Shown in pieces: positions 1-8,994 of a stretch of 64,000 nucleotides of DNA. Each line of letters starts with the position of its first letter. Within the stretch, counting starts at the first letter, position 1. The stretch covers positions 79,612 to 143,611 of the forward strand of contig JACRDC010000053.1 of the NCBI GenBank assembly GCA_016218705.1, written 5' to 3'. The notes beneath the pieces were generated by a model. The model was not told where the DNA came from and did no database searches. It saw nothing but the letters and a program-made list of their open reading frames with translations. This DNA comes from Desulfarculus sp. Lineage in GTDB: Bacteria > Desulfobacterota > Desulfarculia > Desulfarculales > Desulfarculaceae. The position numbers and the translations under genes were made by a program.

Positions 1-492
1 GTCAAGCTCTGCTCCGGACCGGGGCCGGTGCTCTTCCGCCAGCAGCGCATGGGCCTGGATGGCCGGGTCTTCGAAATGCTCAAATTCCGCACCATGCGCC
101 ACGACGCCGAGTGCGAGACCGGCCCGGTGTGGTGCGCCGAGGGCGACCAGCGCCGCACCGGCCTGGGGGCCTTCTTGCGGGCCACCAGCCTGGACGAGAT
201 GCCCCAATTCTTCAACGTGCTCAGGGGGCAGATGAGCCTGGTGGGGCCGCGCCCCGAGCGGCCTGAGTTCATCGCCGACTTTCGGCGCAAGGTGCCGGGC
301 TACATGCTCAGGCACAAGGTCAAGGCCGGCATCACCGGTTGGGCCCAGATCAACGGCTGGCGCGGCAACACCAGCCTGGAGGAGCGCATAAAACACGACC
401 TGCATTACATCGAGAACTGGTCGCTCTCCTTCGACTTCAAAATCATGGCGCTCACGGTGGTCAAGGGCTTCATCCACCCCAACGCCTATTAG
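1..492 (+). CDS. Polyprenyl-phosphate sugar-1-phosphate transferase, C-terminal part (5' end outside window)
   Basis: The reading frame is open from base 1, so the N-terminal membrane portion lies upstream of the window. The visible 163 residues are the cytoplasmic catalytic domain of the bacterial sugar transferase family (WbaP/WcaJ/PglC type). Members load the first sugar phosphate onto undecaprenyl phosphate and so prime polysaccharide synthesis at the inner membrane. Recognisable blocks are KFRTMR, the LRATSLDEMPQFFNVL block, MSLVGPRPERPEF and GITGWAQINGWRG. The sugar cannot be read from the sequence. The ABC-exporter permease starts 9 bases downstream, which fits an export operon in which this enzyme starts the chain. 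Confidence 0.9.
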   Translation, partial: VKLCSGPGPVLFRQQRMGLDGRVFEMLKFRTMRHDAECETGPVWCAEGDQRRTGLGAFLRATSLDEMPQFFNVLRGQMSLVGPRPERPEFIADFRRKVPGYMLRHKVKAGITGWAQINGWRGNTSLEERIKHDLHYIENWSLSFDFKIMALTVVKGFIHPNAY

Positions 493-500
493 GCCTGGCC

Positions 501-1283
501 ATGACCCTGACCCAGCACCTGGCCGAACTCCATCGCTACCGCGCCCTCTTGGGCGCCTTGGCCGGCCGCGAGCTCAAGGGCCGCTACCGGGGCTCGCTCC
601 TGGGCTTTCTGTGGACCTTCCTCAATCCGCTCCTATTGCTCCTGGTCTACGCCCTGGTCTTCAGCGTGTATTTCCGGGTACAGATGGAGCACTACGCGGT
701 CTTCATGTTCACGGGGCTCTTGCCCTGGATATTCTTCTCGCAGTCCCTAAGCGAGGGCGCCGGGGCCATCACCGACGGCGGCAGCCTGGTGACCAAGGTG
801 CTGTTCCCCCAGCAGGTGCTGCCGGCGGTCAAGGTGCTGGCCAACTTCGCCAACTACCTCCTGAGCCTGCCCATCCTGCTGGGCTTTCTGCTGGCCGGCG
901 GGGTGCCGCTGACCTGGTGCGCCCTGGCCTTTCCCCTGGTGGCGGCTTTGCACCTGGTGTTCACCTTCGCCCTGGTGCTGATATTGGCCACGGCCACGGT
1001 CTTCATGCGCGACACCCGCCATCTGCTGAACAACCTCTTGACCCTGTGGTTCTTCCTGACTCCGGTGCTCTACCCCTTGAGCCAGGTGCCCGAGAAGTAT
1101 CACCCCCTGGTCTACCTGAACCCGGCGGCCCTGTTCACCCTGGCCTATCAGGACATCATCTTTCACGGACGCTGGCCGCGCTGGGACCACCTGGGCGCCC
1201 TGGCCCTGCTCTCCCTGGTGCTCTTGTGGGCGGGGATTCGGGTCTTCGAGCACTACAAGGAATACTTCGCCGAGAAGATATGA
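501..1283 (+). CDS. ABC-2 type polysaccharide export permease (Wzm-like)
   Basis: This is a 260-residue integral membrane protein. I start it at ATG 501, just after the sugar-transferase stop; a longer open frame upstream runs inside that gene. It opens with an amphipathic stretch (RELKGRYRGSLLGFLW), typical of ABC-2 polysaccharide permeases, followed by about six hydrophobic segments. The family forms the channel that moves undecaprenyl-linked O-antigen or capsule chains across the inner membrane. Its stop overlaps the ATP-binding partner's start by ATGA, which indicates translational coupling. The family call is firm; the polymer exported is unknown. Confidence 0.9.
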   Translation: MTLTQHLAELHRYRALLGALAGRELKGRYRGSLLGFLWTFLNPLLLLLVYALVFSVYFRVQMEHYAVFMFTGLLPWIFFSQSLSEGAGAITDGGSLVTKVLFPQQVLPAVKVLANFANYLLSLPILLGFLLAGGVPLTWCALAFPLVAALHLVFTFALVLILATATVFMRDTRHLLNNLLTLWFFLTPVLYPLSQVPEKYHPLVYLNPAALFTLAYQDIIFHGRWPRWDHLGALALLSLVLLWAGIRVFEHYKEYFAEKI

Positions 1284-2521
1284 GCGATCACCCCGCCATA
1301 GAGGTCCGGGACCTGGTCAAGCGCTTTAGGCGCGAGATGCTGGAGCGCTCCTACGGCACCTGGAAGTCGCTATTGCTCAAGCCCTTCGCCAAGAAGCGCG
1401 AGCGCGACTTCATCACCGTGCTGGACGGGCTCAGCTTTGACGTGGCCGCCGGGCGCACCCTGGCGGTGATCGGCCAGAATGGCTCGGGCAAGTCCACCCT
1501 GCTCAAGATCATGGCCGGCATCTACAAGCCCGACCAGGGCAGCGTGGCCGTGCACGGCCGGGTCAGTAGCCTCATCGAGCTGGGGGCCGGCTTCCACCCC
1601 GAGTTCAGCGGCCGCGAGAACGTGTTTCTCAACGGCACCATCCTGGGGCTATCCAAAAAGGAGATCGCCGAGCGCTTCGACCACATCGTGGCCTACTCGG
1701 GCCTGGGCGAATACATAGACGCCCCGGTGCGCACCTACAGCTCGGGCATGTACGTGCGCCTGGGCTTCTCGGTGGCGGTCAACGTGGACCCCGACGTGCT
1801 CTTGGTGGACGAGGTCCTGGCCGTGGGCGACGAGGCCTTTGCCCACAAGTGCGAGGACAAGATCAACCAGTTCAAGCGCGCCGGCAAGACCATCGTGCTG
1901 GTGACCCACGACCTGGGCGCCGTGGAGAAATACGCCGACGAGGTCATCTGGCTGGACGGCGGCTGCCTGGCCGCCCGGGGGGAGCCCCTGCGGGTTATTG
2001 ACGCCTACCGCCAGAAGATATCGCTCATGGAGGACCAGATACGCCGCGACCAATGCCAACCCCAGGAGAGCCTGGACCAGGAGCGCTGGGGCGACGGCCA
2101 GGTGCTCATCGAGGCGGTGCGCGTCCTGGACGGCGCCGGGGGCGAGCGCGCGGTGTTCCAGCAGGGCGAGGCCTTGACCCTGGAGATGGACTATCGCCAG
2201 ATTCAGCCCACGGCGGACCTGGTCTTCGGCGTGGCCATCAGCAACGCCCAGGAGGTGCTTTGCTACGGCACCAACACCCACCTGGACCGCGTGGACCTGG
2301 GGCCCTTGCCCACGGCGGGCAGCGTGCGCTTCGACATCAGCCGCCTGGACCTGGTGCAGGGCACCTATCTGCTGGACGTGGCCGCCCACGCCACCGACGG
2401 CCGGGCCTATGATTACATCAAGCAGGCGGCCTCCTTCGCGGTGCGCTCCGGCCTGGGAGACGAGGGCGTCTTCCGGCCGCCGCACGCCTGGCGGGCCGTG
2501 GCCAAAGGTGAAAACCCATGA
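1280..2521 (+). CDS. Polysaccharide ABC transporter ATP-binding protein with C-terminal Wzt-like domain
   Basis: This 413-residue protein pairs with the permease just upstream. The nucleotide-binding domain has Walker A GQNGSGKST near residue 64, the YSSGMYVRLGFSVA signature typical of polysaccharide exporters, and Walker B LLVDEVLAVGDE. Residues from about 255 to the end form an extra beta-rich domain of the kind that in Wzt binds the modified end of the O-antigen chain before export. That extension suggests the polymer is recognised by a terminal modification, which fits the methyltransferase encoded next. ATGA overlap joins it to both neighbours. Confidence 0.9.
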   Translation: MSDHPAIEVRDLVKRFRREMLERSYGTWKSLLLKPFAKKRERDFITVLDGLSFDVAAGRTLAVIGQNGSGKSTLLKIMAGIYKPDQGSVAVHGRVSSLIELGAGFHPEFSGRENVFLNGTILGLSKKEIAERFDHIVAYSGLGEYIDAPVRTYSSGMYVRLGFSVAVNVDPDVLLVDEVLAVGDEAFAHKCEDKINQFKRAGKTIVLVTHDLGAVEKYADEVIWLDGGCLAARGEPLRVIDAYRQKISLMEDQIRRDQCQPQESLDQERWGDGQVLIEAVRVLDGAGGERAVFQQGEALTLEMDYRQIQPTADLVFGVAISNAQEVLCYGTNTHLDRVDLGPLPTAGSVRFDISRLDLVQGTYLLDVAAHATDGRAYDYIKQAASFAVRSGLGDEGVFRPPHAWRAVAKGENP

Positions 2522-3858
2522 GCGAGCCAGGCGGCGCCAAGCCCGACGTGCGGGCGTTGTTGCGAGAGGTTGAGGAGGCGGTGCGCCAAAAGAAGGCCAT
2601 GGGTCTCTACGACCCCGCCGAGATACGCCGGGTGGAGGAGGCGGCCCTGAGTTTCAGCCAGGCCGTGGAGGACTCCGCCGCCGCCGAGCTGGGCATCCTG
2701 CGCGCGGGCCTCAACCAGCTCTGGGACACCAAGCAGTGGGGAGTCAGCACCCACCGCGAGGGCGCCGCCGCCCGCCTGGTGCTCTTGCTCAAGAAACTCA
2801 TCTACAAGCTGACCAAGTTCCCCCTGAGCGTGTGGCTGGCCCGCCAGGTGGCCTTCAACGACCAGCTTATCAAGGCCCTCAACCACCTCATCCCCCAGCA
2901 CGTGGACCTCTTGCGCCGCCAGGCCCACTCTGATCGCCGCCTGGACGCCCAGGAAGACCTGAGCCGCGCGCTCAGCGAGCGCCTGCGCCGCCAGGAAGAA
3001 GCCCTGCGCGAAATGACGGCCCGCCTTGAGGCCCTGGAGCGCGCGAGTGCCCAGGGCTCCACCCAGACCGAGTTGCTCTTGGCCCAGCTTCAGGCGATCG
3101 TGGAGAAGCAGGCCGAGGCTGGGGTGGTATCGGCTGGTGCGGTGGCCGAGATCAAGGCCGCGCGCTCGGCCAGCCGGGGGGCCTCCTACCTGGCCTTCGA
3201 GGACCTGCACCGGGGCAGCCGCGATGAGATCAAGGCCAAGCAGGCCGTGTACCTGGCGCACTTCAAGGACGCCGCCAGCCAAGAGGCCCCGGTGCTGGAC
3301 CTGGGCTGCGGCCGGGGCGAGTTCCTGGAGGCGGCCAAGGAAGCCGGCATTCCCGCCCGGGGCGTGGACATCAACCCCGAGATGGCCGCCCTGGGCCGCC
3401 AGCACGGCCTGGAGGTGGCGGCCGGCGACGGCCTGGAGCATCTGCGCGCCTTGGCCCCCGAAAGCCTGGGCGGCATCCTCATGAGCCAGGTGATCGAACA
3501 CCTGAGCCTGGACGAGCTGACCGAGTTGGTGGGCCTGTGCGCCTCGCGGCTCAAGCCCGGCGGCGTGCTCATCGCCGAAACGGTCAATCCCCAGTGTCTA
3601 TCCACCTTCGCCGGGGCCTTCTACCTGGACCTGACCCACAACAAGCCCATCCACCCCGAGGCGGCGCGCTTTTTGTGGCGCTGGGCCGGGCTCACCGAGG
3701 TGGAGATCATCTACCTGTCGCCGGTGCCGCCCGAGCACCGCCTGCAACCCCTGACCAGCGGCGGCCCCGAGCTGAGCGACGTGTTCAACCGCAACGTGGA
3801 GCGGCTGAACAACCTGCTCTACAGCCACCTGGACTACGCCGTGAAGGGGCGCAAGTAA
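2518..3858 (+). CDS. SAM-dependent methyltransferase with N-terminal helical/coiled-coil region
   Basis: This is a 446-residue protein. Residues 1-210 are charged and heptad-like (for example RLRRQEEALREMTARLEALE around 155-175) and are likely a long coiled coil. The C-terminal half is a class I methyltransferase with motif I DLGCGRGEF at 261-269, a downstream acidic GVDINPE, and a QVIEHLSLDEL block. The gene overlaps the Wzt-like ATPase gene by ATGA. In Wzt-dependent systems a methyltransferase linked to a coiled coil can cap the chain and set its length (WbdD). A similar capping role here is inference, and the domain order is opposite to that of WbdD. Confidence 0.8.
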   Translation: MSEPGGAKPDVRALLREVEEAVRQKKAMGLYDPAEIRRVEEAALSFSQAVEDSAAAELGILRAGLNQLWDTKQWGVSTHREGAAARLVLLLKKLIYKLTKFPLSVWLARQVAFNDQLIKALNHLIPQHVDLLRRQAHSDRRLDAQEDLSRALSERLRRQEEALREMTARLEALERASAQGSTQTELLLAQLQAIVEKQAEAGVVSAGAVAEIKAARSASRGASYLAFEDLHRGSRDEIKAKQAVYLAHFKDAASQEAPVLDLGCGRGEFLEAAKEAGIPARGVDINPEMAALGRQHGLEVAAGDGLEHLRALAPESLGGILMSQVIEHLSLDELTELVGLCASRLKPGGVLIAETVNPQCLSTFAGAFYLDLTHNKPIHPEAARFLWRWAGLTEVEIIYLSPVPPEHRLQPLTSGGPELSDVFNRNVERLNNLLYSHLDYAVKGRK

Positions 3859-3861
3859 GGC

Positions 3862-6216
3862 ATGTCCAAGCAGGGCCTGCGTTGCAGCTTCGTGCTGAGC
3901 TGGTTCGGCAAGCAGGTGCCGGGCGGGGCCGAGGCCGAGGCCAGGCGCACCGCCCAGAACCTCGCCGAGGCCGGCGTGGCCGTGCAGGTGCTCACCACCT
4001 GCCTGGGCGGCCTGGGCACCGACTGGGACGTGCAGGCCTTTCCCGAGGGGTTGAGCCAGGAGGCCGGCCTCACGGTGCGGCGCTTCGCCACCGCCGCCCG
4101 CGACGGCGGGCTGTTCAACGCCCTCAACGCCCGGGTCATGGCCGGCGAGGGCCTGGACGCCAAGGAAGAGCGCCAGTTCTTCGAGAACATGGTCTTCAGC
4201 CCGGCCCTGCTGGGCCACATCGCCGCCCACCCCGAGGAGGGGCCGTTCTTCTTCATCCCCTACCTGTTCACGCCCTCGGTGCTGGGTCCGCTCATCCATC
4301 CCAGCAAGAGTGTCATCATCCCCTGCCTGCACGACGAAGGCTACGCCCGCCTGGCCATGGTGCGCCGGGCCTTTGAGACGGCCCGGGCCATCGTCTTCCA
4401 CGTGCCGGCCGAGATGCGCCTGGGCAGAAGCCTCTATGACCTCTCGCGCACCGAGCCCCTGCTCCTGGGCGAGGGCATAGACACCGGCTGGAGCTGCGAC
4501 GCGGCGCGCTTCCGCCACAAGTTCGCGGCGCCCGATCCCTTCATCCTCTACGCCGGCCGCAAGGACGCCGGCAAGAACGTGCCCCTCTTGTGCCAGTACT
4601 TTCTGCGCTACAAAGAGGAGGGGCGCGGACCGGCGGGCTTGAGGCTCCTGTTGATCGGCAACCTGCCGGCGCCCATCCCCGCCGGCGGGCACCAGCACAT
4701 CAAGGACCTGGGCTTCGTGGATTTAGAGGACAAGTACGACGCCTACGCCGCGGCCGAAGTGCTGATGCAGCCATCGCTCATGGAGAGCTTCTCCATCGTC
4801 ATCATGGAGGCCTGGCTGGCCGGCACCCCGGTGATGGTGCATGGCGGCTGCGCCGTGACCAGGGACCACGTGGAGCTAAGCGGCGGCGGGCTGCACTTCC
4901 AGGACTACCCCAGCTTCGCCGAAGGGCTGGACATCATGCTGGCCAGGCCCAAGCTGCGGGAGCAAATGGCCACGGCGGGCAAGGACTACGTGCTGGCCAA
5001 CTACGCCTGGCCCCAGGTGACGGAGCGTTACGTGAAACTGATTGAGCGCCTGGCCAGCGAGCCCACGCCGCCGGCCAAGTCCGACTGGCGGGCCGCCCCG
5101 CCCCGCGGCGCGCCCCAAGGCCGGGGGCCGGCGGTGCACCAGATGCTGGCCGACTTCGCCTTTGGCGACGCCATCGGCTCGGAGGTGCTGGCCTTCCAGA
5201 AGCTTCTGCGCTCCTGGGGGCTAAGCTCCGAGATCTTCGCGGTCAACTACGACCGCCGCCTGCGCGGACGGGTGCGCCCGGTGGAGGACTACGCCCCCCA
5301 GGCCCAGGAGGGCGACCTGCTGATCTTTCATTTCTCCATCGGCGCCGAGCTGGCCGGCCAGGTCCTCAGGCTGCCCGGCCGCAAGGTCCTGCGCTACCAC
5401 AACATCACCCCGGCCCACTTTCTGGAGGGCCTCAACCCCGACAGCGCGGCCCGCTGCCGCCAGGGGCGCGAGCAACTGTCGCGTCTGGCCCCGGCCATGG
5501 AGCTGGGCCTGGGGGCATCGGCCTACAACTGCCAGGAGCTCAGCGCCGCCGGCTGCCCCCGGGTGGAGGAGCTGCCCATCCTGCTGGACCTGGAGGTGCT
5601 GGACACCCCCCCGGACCAGAACGTGATTGACCGCTTCGCCGGCGCGCCCTGCGTGCTGCACGTGGGGCGGGTGGTGCCCAACAAGAAGCTCGAGGACCTC
5701 ATCAAGACCCACTTCTGGCTCAGCCGGCTGGTGCCAGGCTGCCGGCTGTTGCTGGTGGGCTCCGAGGGCGGGTGGGGGCCCTACGCCGGCGGCCTGCGCA
5801 ACCTGGTCACTGAGCTAGGCGTGCCGGGGGTGCACTTCTCGGGGCACGTGAGCTTCGCGGCGCTCATGGCCAACTATCGCGCGGCCTCTGTTTATCTATG
5901 CCTGAGCGAGCACGAGGGCTTCTGCGTGCCCCTGGTGGAGGCCATGCACTTCGGTCTGCCCATCGTGGCCTATGACTCCACCGGCGTCACCGGCACCCTG
6001 GGCGAGGGCGGCATCCTGCTGCCCCACAAGGACCCCATCCACACCGCCGAGGTGGTGGCGCGGGTGCTGAGCGACCCTGGCCTGCGCGAGGGCCTGGCCC
6101 AGGCCGCCAGGCAACGCCTGGAGCGCTTCAGGCCGGCGCGGGTGGCTGGCGAGCTGCGCGCCATCCTGGAGAGCCGCCTGGGCCTGGCCCTGGGAGCGAG
6201 GGAGGCCGGCCGGTGA
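3862..6216 (+). CDS. Tandem two-domain GT4-type glycosyltransferase
   Basis: The 784-residue protein contains two GT-B glycosyltransferase units. In the first (about 10-400) the C-terminal half has FILYAGRKDAGKNVPLL and an ESFSIVIMEAWLAGTPV donor-binding block. In the second (about 430-780) VLHVGRVVPNKKLEDLI and EHEGFCVPLVEAMHFGLPIVAYD play the same parts. Both fit family GT4, retaining enzymes that use nucleotide-sugar donors. Two catalytic units in one chain suggest that two successive sugars, or an alternating repeat, are added to the exported polymer. No signal peptide is visible, so it should act at the cytoplasmic face. Donors and linkages cannot be deduced. Confidence 0.85.
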   Translation: MSKQGLRCSFVLSWFGKQVPGGAEAEARRTAQNLAEAGVAVQVLTTCLGGLGTDWDVQAFPEGLSQEAGLTVRRFATAARDGGLFNALNARVMAGEGLDAKEERQFFENMVFSPALLGHIAAHPEEGPFFFIPYLFTPSVLGPLIHPSKSVIIPCLHDEGYARLAMVRRAFETARAIVFHVPAEMRLGRSLYDLSRTEPLLLGEGIDTGWSCDAARFRHKFAAPDPFILYAGRKDAGKNVPLLCQYFLRYKEEGRGPAGLRLLLIGNLPAPIPAGGHQHIKDLGFVDLEDKYDAYAAAEVLMQPSLMESFSIVIMEAWLAGTPVMVHGGCAVTRDHVELSGGGLHFQDYPSFAEGLDIMLARPKLREQMATAGKDYVLANYAWPQVTERYVKLIERLASEPTPPAKSDWRAAPPRGAPQGRGPAVHQMLADFAFGDAIGSEVLAFQKLLRSWGLSSEIFAVNYDRRLRGRVRPVEDYAPQAQEGDLLIFHFSIGAELAGQVLRLPGRKVLRYHNITPAHFLEGLNPDSAARCRQGREQLSRLAPAMELGLGASAYNCQELSAAGCPRVEELPILLDLEVLDTPPDQNVIDRFAGAPCVLHVGRVVPNKKLEDLIKTHFWLSRLVPGCRLLLVGSEGGWGPYAGGLRNLVTELGVPGVHFSGHVSFAALMANYRAASVYLCLSEHEGFCVPLVEAMHFGLPIVAYDSTGVTGTLGEGGILLPHKDPIHTAEVVARVLSDPGLREGLAQAARQRLERFRPARVAGELRAILESRLGLALGAREAGR

Positions 6217-7397
6217 CGGCGCCGGTGGTGCTGGACGGCCGGCCCCTGCAGCCGGGCTTCAAGGCCCACGCCCAGCGGGGCATTGGCCGCTACGCCAAGA
6301 ACCTGCTCACGGCCCTCTTGGAATTGCTGGACCCGGCGCGAGTGCGTTTTTTGGTGCAGGCCAACCTGCCCGACCCCGAGCTGCCCGTGGCCATCCCGCG
6401 CATCCGGGCGCCTTTCTTCCCGCCCATCATCCCGGTGGGCAAGAAGCTCATCTCCTACCATCTCTTCACGCCCCTGGCCCTCAAGCCCGCTTGGCGCGCC
6501 GGTCAGGTGGTGCACTTCCTGAGCCACCTGGACGCCCCCAGCCGGGTGGGGCCGCGCACGATACTCACCGTGCACGACCTCATCGCCCAGCGTTTGCAGG
6601 GGCTCTACCAGGGCAGCCGCACCAGCGCCCGCTTTCGCCTGGAGCGCTGGCTGGAGACCCGCTGCCTGTTCGGCGCGGCCAAGATCATCGCCGTGAGCCA
6701 GTGCACCAAGGATGACGTCTGCCAGCTCTACGGACTGGACCCGGGCCTCATCACGGTCATCCCCGAGGCCGCCGACCCGGGGCTCAGGCCCGAGGACGAC
6801 CCGGCCCGGCGGGCGGAGATACTGGCCCGCCACGGCCTGGACCCGCGAGAGCCCTTCTACCTCTATCTGGGGGGCATTGATCAGCGCAAGGGCCTGGATA
6901 CCCTGCTCACGGCCCTCAAGGCCCTCGAAGAGCAGGGCCGTCCCCACACCCTGGCCCTGGCCGGGCGCATCGAGGGCGACCGCCAGTATCCCCTGCTGCT
7001 CAAAAGCATCGAGGCGCACGGCCTCAAGGAGGCGGTGCGGCTGTTGGGCTACGTGTCCGACGCCGAGCTGCCGACCCTGTTCGGCGCGGCCACGGCCTTT
7101 GTCTTCCCCTCGCTCTACGAGGGCTTCGGCCTGCCGCCCCTGGAGGCTTTTGCCTGCGGGGCGCCGGTGGTGGCGGTGGGGGCCTCGGCGGTGCCCGAGG
7201 TGGTGGGCGATGCTGGTATACTGGTGCCGCCAGGCGACTCGGTGGCCCTGGCCGAGGCCCTGGGGGCCATTCACGACCTGCCCGAGCTGGCCGCCGAGCT
7301 GAAGGACAAGGGGCGAAAACGCGCGGCCCTGTTCTCCTGGCCGCGCGCGGCCCGCGAGACCTTGGCCATTTACCGGGAGGTGGGCGGTGAGCCCTGA
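6213..7397 (+). CDS. GT4-type glycosyltransferase
   Basis: This is a single GT-B glycosyltransferase of 394 residues, starting at a GTG that overlaps the stop of the preceding gene. The N-terminal half includes VHFLSHLDAPSRVGPRTI and TVHDLIAQRLQG. The C-terminal half has FYLYLGGIDQRKGLDTLL and the donor-site block SLYEGFGLPPLEAFACGAPVV, followed by GDAGILVPPGD. This layout is typical of mannosyl- or rhamnosyl-type GT4 enzymes in O-antigen loci. Its position makes it part of the same polysaccharide operon. Specificity is unknown. Confidence 0.88.
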   Translation: MTAPVVLDGRPLQPGFKAHAQRGIGRYAKNLLTALLELLDPARVRFLVQANLPDPELPVAIPRIRAPFFPPIIPVGKKLISYHLFTPLALKPAWRAGQVVHFLSHLDAPSRVGPRTILTVHDLIAQRLQGLYQGSRTSARFRLERWLETRCLFGAAKIIAVSQCTKDDVCQLYGLDPGLITVIPEAADPGLRPEDDPARRAEILARHGLDPREPFYLYLGGIDQRKGLDTLLTALKALEEQGRPHTLALAGRIEGDRQYPLLLKSIEAHGLKEAVRLLGYVSDAELPTLFGAATAFVFPSLYEGFGLPPLEAFACGAPVVAVGASAVPEVVGDAGILVPPGDSVALAEALGAIHDLPELAAELKDKGRKRAALFSWPRAARETLAIYREVGGEP

Positions 7398-8994
7398 GCT
7401 ACCGGCGCGGCCCAAGTCCCAGGCGCTGATGGAGACCGCCCTGGCGTTGGCGGTGGGGGCGGCGGTCTATATCCTGTGGCCCTTGACCGGGCTAATGCGC
7501 CTGGGGCGCGAGGAGGCCTGGTTTGGCCTGGGCTGGGCCTTGCTGCTGGCCTTGCCGGTTCTGGGCCAACCCCGCGCGAACGCCGATGCCGCCCAGGCCG
7601 GGCCCGAGGGCCAGCCCTCCCTGAGCCCCCAGGCCTGCCAGCGCGCCGCCCTCTTGGCCGGCGGCCTTTTCGTGGGCCTCTTGCTGGCCGGCCGCGAGCT
7701 GGGCAACTACAAGCTCTGGCTGGGCGTGGTCTACCTGGGGGCCATCACCCTGCGCCTGGCCGGCCTGGGCCTGGCCCTGCGCCAATCTCTGCCGCCCCAG
7801 CCCCGCCGAGACCCCCGCCTGGCCCTGGGCATCGCCCTGCTCACCGGCCTGGCCGGGGTATTGATGATCCCTTGGCTGCGTCCAGACCTGGCCGCCGCCT
7901 GGCCGCCCCCATTGCCCCAGGCCTTGCGGCCCCTGGCCGCCGCCATCCTGTGGGGCGCCATCGTGGGTTCTTTGTTTTTCGTGCTGCGCCTGTGGGGTGT
8001 GGGCACCCGGGCGGCCTGGTTCACCTTCCTGGCCCTGGGTCTGGGCCCGGGTCCGGCCCTGGCCGTGGGCTGGTTCAGACTTTTGTTCCTGGCCCTGGCC
8101 CTGGTGCTGCTCTGGGGCCTGGCCCTGCCCCGCCTGCTGCGCCCGGCCGCCGGCCCCGGCACACCCCACGGGCCCGAGCCCCTGCCCCTGTACTGGCTGC
8201 TGCGGGCGCTCTTGCTGCTCTGGTGGGGGGTAGGGGCGGCCTTTGCCCTGGCCCTGGCCTGGTGGCAGCCCCAGGCCGCCGGTCTGTTCAGCCAAAGCAT
8301 CTGGCTCAGGGGGGTGGGCTTGGGGGCCTTTTTGGTGGCCTGCGCCGGCCTGCTGGTGGAGTACTCCCTGCCGCTCTTGGGCCGGCCCGAGCTCACCGGC
8401 CAGCAGGGCCAGGGCAAGGCCCAGGGGGTGATCCTCTCGGCCCTGGCCATCCTGGCCGCCCTGGCCCCCCTGCTCCTGGTGCGTCCACCCGCCGCCGAGT
8501 CGGGGGCCTCGCGCCTGCCCGCCGCCTCCCGCGCCGACATCCTGGCCTCGCCCCGCACCCTGGCCCCCGAGCACCCCGAGTTGGAGATACGGGTGCCCCC
8601 CTGGCTCAGCGGCGTCACGCGGGTCTTCGTGGTCAGCCTCATGGCCCACGGCCTGGACGTGGGCCAGGGCGAGGCCGTGGCCCAACTGGTGGCCACCGAC
8701 GATCAGGACATCCCACACATCTTCAGCCTGCGCGCCGGCGTGGACACCGCCGAATGGGCCTTGAACAAGCGCGAGGTGGCCACCCACGCCCGCCACGCCC
8801 CGGCCCGCGTGGCCCAGGCCTGGCAGGTCTTCGAACCCACGGGCGAGACCTTCCAGGCCCAGACCTATTACACCGGTCTGTACCTGGGCAGCGAGGTGAG
8901 CCGTCTCAAGAGCGTCAGCCTGCGCTACCTTTACCAAAACCCTCCCGGCCGCCAACCGGTGACCCTGGAGGTGCGCCGGGTCTTCGTGAACTAG
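7387..8994 (+). CDS. Polytopic membrane protein with C-terminal soluble domain, unknown function
   Basis: This 535-residue protein starts at a GTG inside the end of the preceding glycosyltransferase gene. Residues 15-370 are very hydrophobic, with roughly ten to twelve membrane segments rich in Leu, Ala and Gly. Residues from about 385 form a soluble tail (VPPWLSGVTRVFVVSLMAHG, then YYTGLYLGSEVSRLKSVSLR) that probably faces the periplasm. I do not recognise a family. Its place at the end of the polysaccharide operon suggests a role in assembling or modifying the surface polymer. Its TAG stop shares the bases CTAG with the stop of the convergent gene. Confidence 0.65.
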   Translation: MSPELPARPKSQALMETALALAVGAAVYILWPLTGLMRLGREEAWFGLGWALLLALPVLGQPRANADAAQAGPEGQPSLSPQACQRAALLAGGLFVGLLLAGRELGNYKLWLGVVYLGAITLRLAGLGLALRQSLPPQPRRDPRLALGIALLTGLAGVLMIPWLRPDLAAAWPPPLPQALRPLAAAILWGAIVGSLFFVLRLWGVGTRAAWFTFLALGLGPGPALAVGWFRLLFLALALVLLWGLALPRLLRPAAGPGTPHGPEPLPLYWLLRALLLLWWGVGAAFALALAWWQPQAAGLFSQSIWLRGVGLGAFLVACAGLLVEYSLPLLGRPELTGQQGQGKAQGVILSALAILAALAPLLLVRPPAAESGASRLPAASRADILASPRTLAPEHPELEIRVPPWLSGVTRVFVVSLMAHGLDVGQGEAVAQLVATDDQDIPHIFSLRAGVDTAEWALNKREVATHARHAPARVAQAWQVFEPTGETFQAQTYYTGLYLGSEVSRLKSVSLRYLYQNPPGRQPVTLEVRRVFVN

